NCBI GenBank assembly: GCA_030637515.1
Contig: DAOWGM010000044.1
Coordinates: 1 to 53,735, forward strand
DNA: 53,735 bases
DNA from: Bacteroidales bacterium
GTDB lineage: Bacteria; Bacteroidota; Bacteroidia; Bacteroidales; UBA12077
Direction: 5' to 3'
The notes under the pieces are model-generated. The model did no database searches, was not told the DNA's origin, and worked only from the letters and a program-made list of their open reading frames with translations. A program made the position numbers and the translations under genes. Shown here piece after piece: positions 1 to 7,996 of this stretch. Position 1 is the first letter of the stretch; every line of letters begins with the position of its first letter.

Positions 1-1
1 C

Positions 2-220
2 CCTTCGGTAGGAATTATTCGAATGAAAGATGCTGAAACAGGCGAATATGCATGGGTCGATACTACAAGTATTAATGTAAGACGAAATTATGCCCAGTGG
101 TATCAAACAATGGATGCATCAGTAAATGATACAATGGTTCGCGCAGGAGTTGATTTTGTTTCTATAGCTACTGACGAAGATTATGTTAAACCCTTAATTA
201 ATCTTTTTAAAAAACGATAA
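2..220 (+). CDS. DUF58 domain protein, C-terminal fragment
   Basis: The window opens inside this gene; the reading frame is open from base 2 to the TAA at 218-220, giving the last 72 residues. The fragment (GIIRMKDAETGEYAWVDTTS, then a helical tail ending in a repeated Phe-Lys-Lys pattern) matches the end of DUF58 proteins, which have a von Willebrand-like fold and normally lie between a MoxR AAA+ ATPase and the bat genes. Here the next genes are a BatD-like protein and batA, the expected order, so moxR should lie just outside the window. DUF58 proteins are inferred to work with MoxR as chaperone-like partners; the exact substrate is not known. The start and N-terminal hydrophobic segment cannot be seen. 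Confidence 0.8.
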   Translation, partial: PSVGIIRMKDAETGEYAWVDTTSINVRRNYAQWYQTMDASVNDTMVRAGVDFVSIATDEDYVKPLINLFKKR

Positions 221-239
221 TTGAATTGAATTTTAATTT

Positions 240-1256
240 ATGATACAAATAATAAAATCATATAAGCTAAATTTATTATTTCTGATTGTTTTAATAGCAT
301 CTACTAATGTTGTATTTGCACAAAGAGTTAGTGTTGAAGCCAAATTGGATACTACAGAATTCCTAATTGGTGATCAGGTTGGTCTTGAATTAAAAGTAAC
401 TCAGCCTAAAAATGTTTTTGTTGGGATACCAATTTTTGATACAGAGCTAACAAAAGAAATTGAAATACTTGAACAATCTGAAAATGATACAAGCTTATTA
501 GAAAATGGTGATTGGTTAATTAAAAAGAGACTACTAATAACTGCTTTTGATTCAGGATATTATGTACTTCCTCCAATTCCGGTCTTATATTACAGCGATA
601 CAATTAAATCTGAACCATTAGCATTTATAATTCATTCTGTTAAAGTTGATACTTCGCAAGCAATAAAAGATATTAAATTGCCATATAGTGCACCTATTAG
701 CTTTGCTGAAATATTTCCCTGGGCTGGAGGTGGCTTGGGTCTTGTTCTTATACTTTTGGTGATTATTTATATTATTCGAAAAATAAAACGCAATGAGCCT
801 GTTATTAGGCGATTTAAACCGCGTGAACCTGCGCATATTATTGCTTTGCGAGATTTAAGCAGGCTAAAGGACGATAAACTTTGGCAAAAAGATAAAACCA
901 AAACATATTATACAGTTTTAAGTGATATTCTTAGAATGTATTTATGGAATCGCTACGCTATTCGTACTATGGAAAGAACAAGCGAGGAGATTCTGCAATC
1001 ATTAATAAACTCGGATTTTAAAAATGATGATGCTTTTAACGATTTAAAAGAGATTTTCTATACATCTGATTTGGTGAAATTTGCAAAATTTAAGCCTATT
1101 GCTGATGAACATGAAAAATGTATTAAAGGAGCTTACAGTTTCGTTGATAATACAAAGTTAGTGGTTGAAGAAAAACCTGCTCGTCCGGCAGGCGGGGAAG
1201 AAGAATCTCTTAAGGATGAAGTTGAAAAGAAAGTTCTTCAGGAACAAAATAGTTAA
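240..1256 (+). CDS. BatD-like membrane protein of the bat operon
   Basis: 338 residues. It has an N-terminal signal peptide ending near AQR (about residue 29), a periplasmic beta-rich domain that resembles a single BatD repeat (to about 155), one transmembrane helix at about 160-180, a basic stop-transfer stretch (RKIKRNE), and a cytoplasmic helical tail ending in an acidic/lysine-rich segment. Proteins with this layout commonly sit between DUF58 and batA in Bacteroidota operons and are usually annotated as hypothetical or DUF4381-like. The gene starts 19 bases after the DUF58 stop and ends 23 bases before batA, so it is almost certainly cotranscribed. A role as membrane partner of the MoxR/Bat complex is inferred from context only. 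Confidence 0.75.
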   Translation: MIQIIKSYKLNLLFLIVLIASTNVVFAQRVSVEAKLDTTEFLIGDQVGLELKVTQPKNVFVGIPIFDTELTKEIEILEQSENDTSLLENGDWLIKKRLLITAFDSGYYVLPPIPVLYYSDTIKSEPLAFIIHSVKVDTSQAIKDIKLPYSAPISFAEIFPWAGGGLGLVLILLVIIYIIRKIKRNEPVIRRFKPREPAHIIALRDLSRLKDDKLWQKDKTKTYYTVLSDILRMYLWNRYAIRTMERTSEEILQSLINSDFKNDDAFNDLKEIFYTSDLVKFAKFKPIADEHEKCIKGAYSFVDNTKLVVEEKPARPAGGEEESLKDEVEKKVLQEQNS

Positions 1257-1279
1257 TTAAGATTATTTGAAAAAAGATT

Positions 1280-2272
1280 ATGAGTCATATTACATATGCA
1301 AATCCAAATTTATTATATCTGTTACTAATTGTTGTGCCGGTTATTATTTGGTATGTACTAAATCATAAACGTACACATGCAAGTATTCAGGTATCTACAA
1401 TTAAAGGATTTGGTAAAAATCATTTTACATACAAACATATATTACGGCATGTTGTTTTTGCATTTAGAGTAATTGCAATTGCTCTAATTATTGTAGCAAT
1501 CGCCCGACCACAATCTACTTTAAGTTGGAAAGATGAAGAGTCTGAAGGTATTGATATTGTATTGGCATTAGATATATCAAGTAGCATGCTTGCTCGCGAT
1601 TTTTCTCCAGACAGAATGGAGGCAGCTAAAGATTTAGCAATTCAATTTATTTCAGGACGCAGGAACGACAGAATTGGTTTGGTAGTTTTTAGTGGCGAAA
1701 GCTTTACACAATGTCCATTAACTACAGATCATTCAGTTTTAATAAACTTGTTTAGAGATATAAAAAGTGGAATGATCGAAGATGGAACTGCAATAGGAAT
1801 GGGACTTGCAACTTCTGTTAGTCGTTTAAAAGATAGCGATGCAAAAAGTAAAGTAATTATTTTATTAACCGATGGAGTAAATAATCGGGGAGCTATTGCT
1901 CCGGCAACGGCTGCCGAGTTAGCTCAGACTTTTGGAATAAGGGTTTATACCATTGGTGTTGGTTCTGAAGGAATGGCTCCGTATCCAATCACAACACCAT
2001 TTGGAACTCAGCTCAGAAATATGCCTGTTGAAATTGATGAAGAAACTTTACAAGAAATAGCTGAAAATACAGGTGGAGAATATTTTAGAGCAACAGATAA
2101 TGATAAATTGAAACAGATTTACGAACAGATTGATAAGTTAGAGAAATCAAAAATTGAAATAAAAGAGTTTAGCCAGAAAGACGAGGAATTTCTAAGTTTT
2201 GTTTTAATAGCTGCACTTTTACTTTTAACAGATATGATTTTAAGAAACACATTATTAAGACAAATACCATAA
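1280..2272 (+). CDS. batA: BatA, von Willebrand factor A membrane protein
   Basis: 330 residues. Two N-terminal transmembrane helices (about 10-27 and 55-77) form the BatA N-domain; a VWA domain follows at about 88-270, and a last helix lies near 303-322. The metal-ion-dependent adhesion site is intact: DISSS (Asp-x-Ser-x-Ser), the Thr in DGTAIG, and the Asp in LLTDG. In Bacteroides fragilis the bat operon was linked to oxygen tolerance; in the wider family these proteins are thought to assemble with MoxR ATPases and TPR proteins at the inner membrane. The ATG at 1280 directly precedes the hydrophobic N-domain (ITYANPNLLYLLL), the usual start for BatA. It is separated from batB by 123 bases, the widest gap in this operon. 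Confidence 0.93.
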   Translation: MSHITYANPNLLYLLLIVVPVIIWYVLNHKRTHASIQVSTIKGFGKNHFTYKHILRHVVFAFRVIAIALIIVAIARPQSTLSWKDEESEGIDIVLALDISSSMLARDFSPDRMEAAKDLAIQFISGRRNDRIGLVVFSGESFTQCPLTTDHSVLINLFRDIKSGMIEDGTAIGMGLATSVSRLKDSDAKSKVIILLTDGVNNRGAIAPATAAELAQTFGIRVYTIGVGSEGMAPYPITTPFGTQLRNMPVEIDEETLQEIAENTGGEYFRATDNDKLKQIYEQIDKLEKSKIEIKEFSQKDEEFLSFVLIAALLLLTDMILRNTLLRQIP

Positions 2273-2361
2273 ATGGTGTGTGTTTGAGTTTGAGTGTGCT
2301 TTGTATATATTTTTTAGAAAGTAATAATAAAATTGAAAATTAATTAAAAGTGTTATCTAAG

Positions 2362-2389
2362 TACTCTGTACTTGATACTTAATACTAAA
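2362..2389 (+). repeat. Four-copy 7-bp tandem repeat TACTnnn
   Basis: TACT occurs at 2362, 2369, 2376 and 2383, exactly seven bases apart, with variable triplets (CTG, TGA, TAA, AAA) between. It fills the stretch directly upstream of the batB ATG at 2396. The rest of the batA-batB gap is GT- and A/T-rich and shows no other gene or hairpin that I can support. Confidence 0.7.
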
Positions 2390-2395
2390 AAAGAA

Positions 2396-3433
2396 ATGTT
2401 TAGATTTGGTAATCCAGAATATTTGTATTTACTGTTACTAATACCAGTTTTAGCGGTGTTGTTTGGGTTAGCGCAATATTATAAGAAGAAAGCACTTGCC
2501 CGATTTGGTGATATGAGTGTAATTGAACAATTAATGCCTTTTGTTTCGAAAAGTAAGCCGGTTTTAAAATTTGTATTTCTAACCGTAGCTATTGTTTCTA
2601 TCATATTTGCATTGTCTGATCCTCAGTTTGGTTCAAAATTGGAGAAGGTAAAACGTAAAGGAGCTGAAATAATTATTGCTCTTGATGTTTCAAATAGTAT
2701 GTTAGCAGAAGATATCAAACCAAATCGTTTAGAAAGAGCAAAGCAAGCCATATCAAAATTGGTTGATAATATGGAAAATGATAGAATTGGTTTAATAGTT
2801 TTTGCAGGAGATTCTTACATTCAGGTTCCGGTTACTACTGATTATACTGCTGCTAAAATGTTTTTATCATCAATAAATACAAAGATAGTTTCGAAACAAG
2901 GAACAGCAATTGGTTCAGCTATTGATTTGGCTATGAATTCATTCACTCCTGAAAGTGAGATGGAGAAAGCATTAATTATTATTACCGATGGTGAAAATCA
3001 CGAAGATGATGCAATAAAAGCTGCAGAATTAGCTGGAGAAAAAGGAATTGCGGTTCATACAATTGGAATGGGAAGTCCCCAAGGAGCACCAATTCCTTTG
3101 AATAAAGGTTACGGACAAACAATATTCCAGCAAGACAAAGATGGAAATACTGTGATTAGTAAGCTTGATCAGAAAACATTGCAAGAAATTGCTAATGCTG
3201 GTAACGGTGTATTTATAAGAGCTAATAATACTCAAACGGGTTTAAACAAGTTGTTCGATCGTATTAATAAGATGGAAAAGAAAGAAATGGAAGAAAAGAT
3301 ATATACTGAGTTCGAACATCGTTTTCAATATTTATTAGCCATTGCTCTATTTTTTATTCTTTTAGATATTTTTATTCCTGAAAGAAAAAGTAAATGGTCG
3401 AAGAACTTTAACATATTTAAAATTAATGCATAA
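2396..3433 (+). CDS. batB: BatB, von Willebrand factor A membrane protein
   Basis: 345 residues from the ATG at 2396. A TTG eight codons upstream is in frame, but MFRFGNPEYLYLLL is the typical BatB beginning and the upstream part is built from the heptad repeat. Helices lie at about 8-25 and 55-75; the VWA domain spans roughly 88-280 and has DVSNS, the Thr of GTAIGSA and ITDGENH as its metal site; a C-terminal helix lies at about 310-328 before a basic tail. It is a paralogue of BatA with the same topology. The stop overlaps the start of batC by eight bases, indicating translational coupling. It probably acts with BatA, BatC and MoxR in envelope integrity or stress resistance; the biochemical role is not established. 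Confidence 0.92.
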   Translation: MFRFGNPEYLYLLLLIPVLAVLFGLAQYYKKKALARFGDMSVIEQLMPFVSKSKPVLKFVFLTVAIVSIIFALSDPQFGSKLEKVKRKGAEIIIALDVSNSMLAEDIKPNRLERAKQAISKLVDNMENDRIGLIVFAGDSYIQVPVTTDYTAAKMFLSSINTKIVSKQGTAIGSAIDLAMNSFTPESEMEKALIIITDGENHEDDAIKAAELAGEKGIAVHTIGMGSPQGAPIPLNKGYGQTIFQQDKDGNTVISKLDQKTLQEIANAGNGVFIRANNTQTGLNKLFDRINKMEKKEMEEKIYTEFEHRFQYLLAIALFFILLDIFIPERKSKWSKNFNIFKINA

Positions 3434-4145
3434 TATGAAATGGATTAAAATTTTAATGATTTTTACATTAGCATTGATTGCTGTTAATGCTTTTGCACAA
3501 AAAGAGAGGAAGTATATTCGTCAGGGAAATAAAGAATTTGAAAACACTGATTTTGAAAATTCGGAAGTTTCTTATAGAAAAGCGGTTGATCTTGAAGAAG
3601 AGAAAACGCATGAGCCAGCTTTTAATGTTGGTGATGCTTTATATAAACAAGAAAAGTATGAAGACGCAATTAAACAATTTGAAAGCATTGCTGACATAGA
3701 AATTAGTAAAGAAGAAAAAGCGAAGATCTATCATAATCTTGGAAATTCGTTATTGCAGAATAATAAACTTAAAGAAAGTGTTGAAGCGTATAAGAATGCT
3801 TTAAGAAATAATCCGAATGATCTGGAAACTAAATATAATCTTGCATATGCTCAGAAAAAATTAGAGCAACAGCAGCAGCAACAACAAAATCAGGATCAAA
3901 ATAAAGATAAGAATAAAGATCAGAACGAGGATCAGCAAAATAAGGATGATCAGAATAAGGAAAATAAAGATCAAGATAAACAAGATCAGAATAAAGAACA
4001 ACAACAGCAACAGCAACCACAGATATCAAAAGCAGATGCTGAGCGTATTTTACAGGCTTTAGCCAATGACGAAAAAGACACTCAGAAAAAAGTAAAAGAA
4101 CAACAAGCAGCAGCTGCTAAAGTTAAGACTGAAAAGGAGTGGTAA
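3426..4145 (+). CDS. batC: BatC, TPR protein with Gln/Asn/Lys/Asp-rich tract
   Basis: 239 residues. There is a signal peptide or membrane anchor at the N terminus (cleavage possible after NAFAQ), then about three tetratricopeptide repeats (residues 25-140; the clearest is KIYHNLGNSLLQNNKLKESV). A strongly charged low-complexity tract of Q, N, K, D and E follows at about 145-200, then a helical lysine-rich tail ending KTEKEW. It overlaps batB by eight bases; an in-frame ATG at 3435 (MKWIKILM) is an equally good start just past the overlap. BatC is the TPR partner found between BatB and BatD in the family. The low-complexity tract varies in length between species and may be a flexible linker. 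Confidence 0.88.
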   Translation: MHNMKWIKILMIFTLALIAVNAFAQKERKYIRQGNKEFENTDFENSEVSYRKAVDLEEEKTHEPAFNVGDALYKQEKYEDAIKQFESIADIEISKEEKAKIYHNLGNSLLQNNKLKESVEAYKNALRNNPNDLETKYNLAYAQKKLEQQQQQQQNQDQNKDKNKDQNEDQQNKDDQNKENKDQDKQDQNKEQQQQQQPQISKADAERILQALANDEKDTQKKVKEQQAAAAKVKTEKEW

Positions 4146-4181
4146 TCTTTTAATAAAGTATTACTTGTAAATAAAGAGAAA

Positions 4182-6002
4182 ATGAAAAATTGGTATTTAT
4201 TAATAATATTCTTACTGTTTGCTAAATGTGCATTCTCTCAGGATGTTACATTTAAAGCATCGGCACCAGAGGTTGTTGAAATTGGGCAGCAGTTTAGGTT
4301 AATATATTCAGTAAATGCAAAGCCAGAGAATTTCACATCGCCAGCTGTGGATGGAATTAGTGTTCTGGCAGGACCGAGTACTTCTCAATCAAGTAATGTA
4401 AGTATTGTTAATGGTAAGGTTACACAAAATTTTGAATTACGTTATACATATATTGTCCAGGCAAACAGAGAAGGAAAATTTATTATACCTTCAGCAGAAG
4501 TAGTTGTCAATAAAAAAACATATAAATCTGAACCGATAAAAATTGAAGTAATAAAAGGAGGACCAAAGCAGGCACAAACAGGAGCTGCTGCAGCCGGAAT
4601 AAATCAATCAGAGCAACCTTCAAGTCAACAACAGACTTCTAATAAAGATCTATATATTAAAATATTTGTAACTAAAACAAGGGTTCACCAAGAAGAACAT
4701 TTGGTTGCTACTATAAAATTATATTCAAAATTAAATATAACCCGTTTGGATAATGCAAAATTACCATCATTACAGGGTTTTATTGCTCAGGATTTAGAAG
4801 TTCCACAACTCACCAGTTTAAATAGAGAACGAATAAATGATGAGATTTATCTTACAGGAGTTTTAAAGAAATATATTCTTTATCCACAAAAGACCGGAAA
4901 ACTTACAATAGAACCTTTTGAGCTTGATGTATATTACCAAAAAGCAGATAATCGAAGATCAAGAAGTATGTTTGATGATTTTTTTGGTTCAGTAGAAAGC
5001 GAAGGTCGAAAAGTATATAGTAATTCTGTTACGATTAATGTTGATGAATTGCCTTCAAATAAACCATATAATTTTTCTGGTGCTGTTGGAAAACTAAACA
5101 TGACAGCATCGCTTGATAATTCAACTGTAAAAACAAATGATGCAATAAATTTAAAGGTTAAGATCACCGGGAATGGAAATTTAAAATACATTAATCCAAT
5201 GAAGATTGAATTTCCTTCGGATTTTGATGTATATGATCCGAAAGTTGGCGACAATATAAAATATACCGAAGGTGGTGCTGTTGGTAATAAATTATTTGAA
5301 TATCTTATGATTCCGCGTCATGCAGGCGACTTTACAATTCCTGCTTTTACATTTTCTTACTTTGATACTGGTTCAAATCAGTATAAAACTCAAAAGGCCG
5401 GACCTTTTAATATAAAAGTTGATAAATCAGAGGGAGATACAACAATAACAGTTTCTTCTTCATTTACAAAAGAGGATTTAAAATTTTTAGGTCAGGATAT
5501 CAGATTTATTAAAACAGATACGAACTTCAAAAAGTCAAATAAGTTTGTATTTGGCTCGCGATTATTCTATGCATTTTATATTACAGGAGTTATCGTGTTT
5601 ATCATTGTTTTCTTGTTTCGCAGAAAGAAAATGAAAGAGAATGCGAATGTCATGTTAGTTAAAAACAAGAAAGCCAATAAGTTTGCTCGCGAAAGATTAA
5701 AGAAAGCTTCTGCATACATGAAACAGAATAAGAATGAAGCTTTTTACGAAGAATTGGTAAAAGCAATGTGGGGTTATTTAAGCAATAAATTAGGAATTAC
5801 TATTGCTAGTCTTTCTAAAGATAACGCACGAAGCGAGATGCTATCCAAAAATGTTGATGAAGAATACATTAATCAAATAATGAATATAATTGATCGATGT
5901 GAATATGCACGTTACGCTCCGGTTACAGAGGAAACTAAAATGGATACTTTATATAACGATGCAATAAAAGTTATTAGTAAGTTACAGCAAAAACTGAAAT
6001 AG
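4182..6002 (+). CDS. batD: BatD, oxygen tolerance protein
   Basis: 606 residues. A signal peptide (cleavage near FSQD, about residue 19) precedes a long periplasmic region of beta-sandwich repeats (about 20-455), including a Gln/Ser-rich linker near 140-155. One transmembrane helix lies at about 462-482, followed by an RRKK stop-transfer motif and a cytoplasmic helical domain (490-606). This is the canonical BatD topology (oxygen tolerance family). It lies 36 bases after batC and 16 before batE. BatD is thought to be the periplasmic arm of the Bat/MoxR assembly. Length and domain order are normal and the frame is intact. Confidence 0.9.
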   Translation: MKNWYLLIIFLLFAKCAFSQDVTFKASAPEVVEIGQQFRLIYSVNAKPENFTSPAVDGISVLAGPSTSQSSNVSIVNGKVTQNFELRYTYIVQANREGKFIIPSAEVVVNKKTYKSEPIKIEVIKGGPKQAQTGAAAAGINQSEQPSSQQQTSNKDLYIKIFVTKTRVHQEEHLVATIKLYSKLNITRLDNAKLPSLQGFIAQDLEVPQLTSLNRERINDEIYLTGVLKKYILYPQKTGKLTIEPFELDVYYQKADNRRSRSMFDDFFGSVESEGRKVYSNSVTINVDELPSNKPYNFSGAVGKLNMTASLDNSTVKTNDAINLKVKITGNGNLKYINPMKIEFPSDFDVYDPKVGDNIKYTEGGAVGNKLFEYLMIPRHAGDFTIPAFTFSYFDTGSNQYKTQKAGPFNIKVDKSEGDTTITVSSSFTKEDLKFLGQDIRFIKTDTNFKKSNKFVFGSRLFYAFYITGVIVFIIVFLFRRKKMKENANVMLVKNKKANKFARERLKKASAYMKQNKNEAFYEELVKAMWGYLSNKLGITIASLSKDNARSEMLSKNVDEEYINQIMNIIDRCEYARYAPVTEETKMDTLYNDAIKVISKLQQKLK

Positions 6003-6018
6003 TGTAGGAGATTTAAAA

Positions 6019-6774
6019 ATGAAAAAAATACTTTTTCTTATATTTTCCGTTTCAACAGTGCTTTATTTAAATGCACAGGAAGCTGATAGTTTGTTTCAAA
6101 AGGGAAATGATTTGTACGCAAAAGGTCAGTACCAAGATGCAATCGACATATATGAAAATATAATAAGTCTTGGTTACGAATCTCCTGAAATATACTTGAA
6201 TACTGGTAATGCTTATTATAAGCAAAATGTAATTGCTCGTGCTATATTAAATTATGAAAAGGCTCTTATGCTTGTTCCTAATGATAACGATATAAAGTAC
6301 AATCTTGAACTTGCAAACAGATTGGTTATTGATAAAATTGAAGTTTTACCTGTATTCTTTATTACTGGATGGATAAAATCTATTCGAAATTTATTTTCTT
6401 CTGATTTCTGGGCAATTGTAAGTCTTTCGGCATTTATCATAGCATTAATCTTTATTTCAATTTTCTTATACAGTAGAAACCTTAGTTTAAAGAAGATTTC
6501 ATTTTGGCTGGGATTTTTTATTATTCTTCTTTCAGCTATCTCCTATATATTTTCAAATCAGCAAAAGCAAAAAATCTTATCGGGTAATACTGCTATTGTT
6601 ATGAACCCTTCTGTTACTGTAAAAAGTTCTCCTGATGATAGTGGAACAGATCTGTTTGTAATTCATGAAGGAACAAAAGTTAGTATAGATGATCAAATTT
6701 CAGAATGGAAAGAAATAAAACTCAGTGATGGAAGTAAAGGTTGGCTTAAAGCTGAAGATCTGGAAGTCATTTAG
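6019..6774 (+). CDS. batE: BatE, TPR and SH3 membrane protein
   Basis: 251 residues. A signal peptide (to about NAQEA) is followed by two to three TPR repeats (DSLFQKGNDLYAKGQYQDAI and the next unit, about 22-95), two transmembrane helices (about 130-152 and 158-177), and a C-terminal bacterial SH3 domain (about 188-251; VTVKSSPDDSG and GSKGWLKAEDLEVI are typical strands). This is the usual BatE architecture. An AGGAG lies upstream at 6005-6009, though at an over-long spacing. It is the last bat gene; no clear hairpin terminator follows, and the next 189 bases hold only a possible promoter for the following operon. Confidence 0.88.
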   Translation: MKKILFLIFSVSTVLYLNAQEADSLFQKGNDLYAKGQYQDAIDIYENIISLGYESPEIYLNTGNAYYKQNVIARAILNYEKALMLVPNDNDIKYNLELANRLVIDKIEVLPVFFITGWIKSIRNLFSSDFWAIVSLSAFIIALIFISIFLYSRNLSLKKISFWLGFFIILLSAISYIFSNQQKQKILSGNTAIVMNPSVTVKSSPDDSGTDLFVIHEGTKVSIDDQISEWKEIKLSDGSKGWLKAEDLEVI

Positions 6775-6885
6775 TTTTAAATTATTCTTAATTCATAATT
6801 GTCTAGTGGAATCATTCTATATTAATATTCAAACTTAAACTTCTGTAATTTATTTTGGTCTTAAATTTATAGATTTAGTAACTTA

Positions 6886-6893
6886 TAACTTTG
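6886..6893 (+). promoter_or_regulatory. Possible -7 element TAACTTTG
   Basis: TAACTTTG matches the Bacteroidetes -7 consensus TAnnTTTG exactly. No TTTG lies at the preferred spacing upstream (the nearest ends 28 bases away), so support is partial. It would drive the membrane protein-ferredoxin-oxidoreductase operon starting at 6964. Confidence 0.35.
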
Positions 6894-6963
6894 AAATCCA
6901 TATGTATACAATTGCATATCGGTTTTTAAAGAATTGAGATTTACATTTATAAATTATATACCT

Positions 6964-7311
6964 ATGAGACCATTAAAACAATTATTCCCACTTGCAGGTT
7001 GGTTAATGCGATTTGCTGTAGTATTTTTCGTCTTAACTTCTTATTGGAAGACATTCACTTTTTTTAATTTTCAAAGTGTAATGTTTTATGTTGCAGCTAT
7101 CTATGTGATATTTTCTATTCTGTTATTTATTGGAGGATTTTTACATAAAGTTAGTTTAACAGTTTTTTCTTCGCTAATCCTGATTTTGGTTACAGGATAT
7201 CATGCTTTTTTAAATCTGGAATCTAAGTTAGATCATAATTTTGCAGTATATGTTGTTCTGGGTTCTATACTCGTTTACTTTTTAACAACTGGTAATAAAA
7301 AAGATAGATAA
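6964..7311 (+). CDS. Small four-helix membrane protein
   Basis: 115 residues from the ATG at 6964. An in-frame TTG ten codons upstream exists but adds only a non-conserved-looking stretch. The protein is almost entirely hydrophobic, with four predicted helices (about 12-30, 38-60, 65-85, 92-108) and a short basic tail. I do not recognise the family; size and topology recall DoxX-like or small redox-partner membrane proteins. It ends four bases before the ferredoxin gene and so is very likely cotranscribed with it and the aldehyde oxidoreductase. It may anchor the redox complex to the membrane, but that is inference from position. Confidence 0.6.
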   Translation: MRPLKQLFPLAGWLMRFAVVFFVLTSYWKTFTFFNFQSVMFYVAAIYVIFSILLFIGGFLHKVSLTVFSSLILILVTGYHAFLNLESKLDHNFAVYVVLGSILVYFLTTGNKKDR

Positions 7312-7315
7312 TATT

Positions 7316-7987
7316 ATGAACGATGCTAAAAATTATACACGAAGGCACTTCCTTCAAAATATGGCTTTTGGTGGTGGTGGCTTAATTGTTCTAGGAACAT
7401 TTGGTTTCCGAATTTTTAAGGACAAGGAACATAATCTGATAAAAGCTATTAGCGTAAATTTTGAGAAATGTGCCGGTTGCAGAACCTGTGAAACTGCTTG
7501 TTCTGCATACAACCACCCAATTCTTATTAATGGTGAAAAGATGAATAGTTTAGGAAATCCTCATTATTCTAATATTAAAGTACATCATTTTAATCCTGAT
7601 GTTGATATCCCTGTTACATGTGCTTTATGCGATGATCTTCCATGTATTAATGCTTGTCCGGTTGCTCCCGATATGATTACTGGACGAAAAGCATTATATC
7701 GTACTGATGAAATGACTATTAAAAATGATACAGATCGTTGTATTGGCTGCAAACAATGCTCAAAAGCATGTGAAAATTTACGTAGCGGAGTTATTCATCC
7801 TAACCCTGAGACAAATATGCCTGAGCGTATGTGTACTCTCTGCGACGGCAATCCGCAGTGTGTTGAAAACTGCCCATTCGGAGCTTTGGAATACATTGAA
7901 ATGCCTGCAGATCGTGAGTTAGCGAGTCTTGCACCTGCGAAAATAGCAGAAAAGCTAATTAAGAAATTATATAATTTAAATGTTTAG
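7316..7987 (+). CDS. Tat-type four-cluster [4Fe-4S] ferredoxin subunit
   Basis: 223 residues. The N terminus carries a twin-arginine-like motif (TRRHFLQNMAFGGGGLIVLG), suggesting export or membrane attachment. Four cysteine sets follow: CAGCRTCETACS, CALCDDLPCINACP, CIGCKQCSKACE and CTLCDGNPQCVENCP, enough for four [4Fe-4S] clusters as in HycB/DmsB/YdhY-type electron-transfer subunits. The gene ends nine bases before the aldehyde:ferredoxin oxidoreductase gene, so this is most likely its dedicated electron acceptor, as in AorA-AorB or YdhY-YdhV pairs. Whether the signal is actually used is open: the oxidoreductase itself has no signal, so it would have to be co-exported or stay on the cytoplasmic face. 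Confidence 0.85.
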   Translation: MNDAKNYTRRHFLQNMAFGGGGLIVLGTFGFRIFKDKEHNLIKAISVNFEKCAGCRTCETACSAYNHPILINGEKMNSLGNPHYSNIKVHHFNPDVDIPVTCALCDDLPCINACPVAPDMITGRKALYRTDEMTIKNDTDRCIGCKQCSKACENLRSGVIHPNPETNMPERMCTLCDGNPQCVENCPFGALEYIEMPADRELASLAPAKIAEKLIKKLYNLNV

Positions 7988-7991
7988 GAGG
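7986..7991 (+). promoter_or_regulatory. Strong Shine-Dalgarno AGGAGG
   Basis: A full AGGAGG lies five bases before the ATG at 7997 and overlaps the TAG stop of the ferredoxin gene. Such sites are uncommon in Bacteroidota, where most genes here lack one. It fixes the start of the oxidoreductase and suggests coupling. Confidence 0.7.
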
Positions 7992-7996
7992 ATATC

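Noticed and set aside
2372..2395. TTG start eight codons upstream for batB
   Set aside because: The added residues are encoded by the heptad repeat, whereas the ATG at 2396 gives the normal BatB N terminus.
3868..4023. Repetitive Q/N/K/D coding tract in batC as a possible DNA repeat element
   Set aside because: It is in frame and normal for this family; the nucleotide pattern reflects low-complexity codons rather than a mobile or regulatory repeat.
6898..6920. ATATG...CATAT inverted repeat before the aor operon
   Set aside because: The arms are only five AT-rich bases with a ten-base spacer, which is expected by chance in such DNA.
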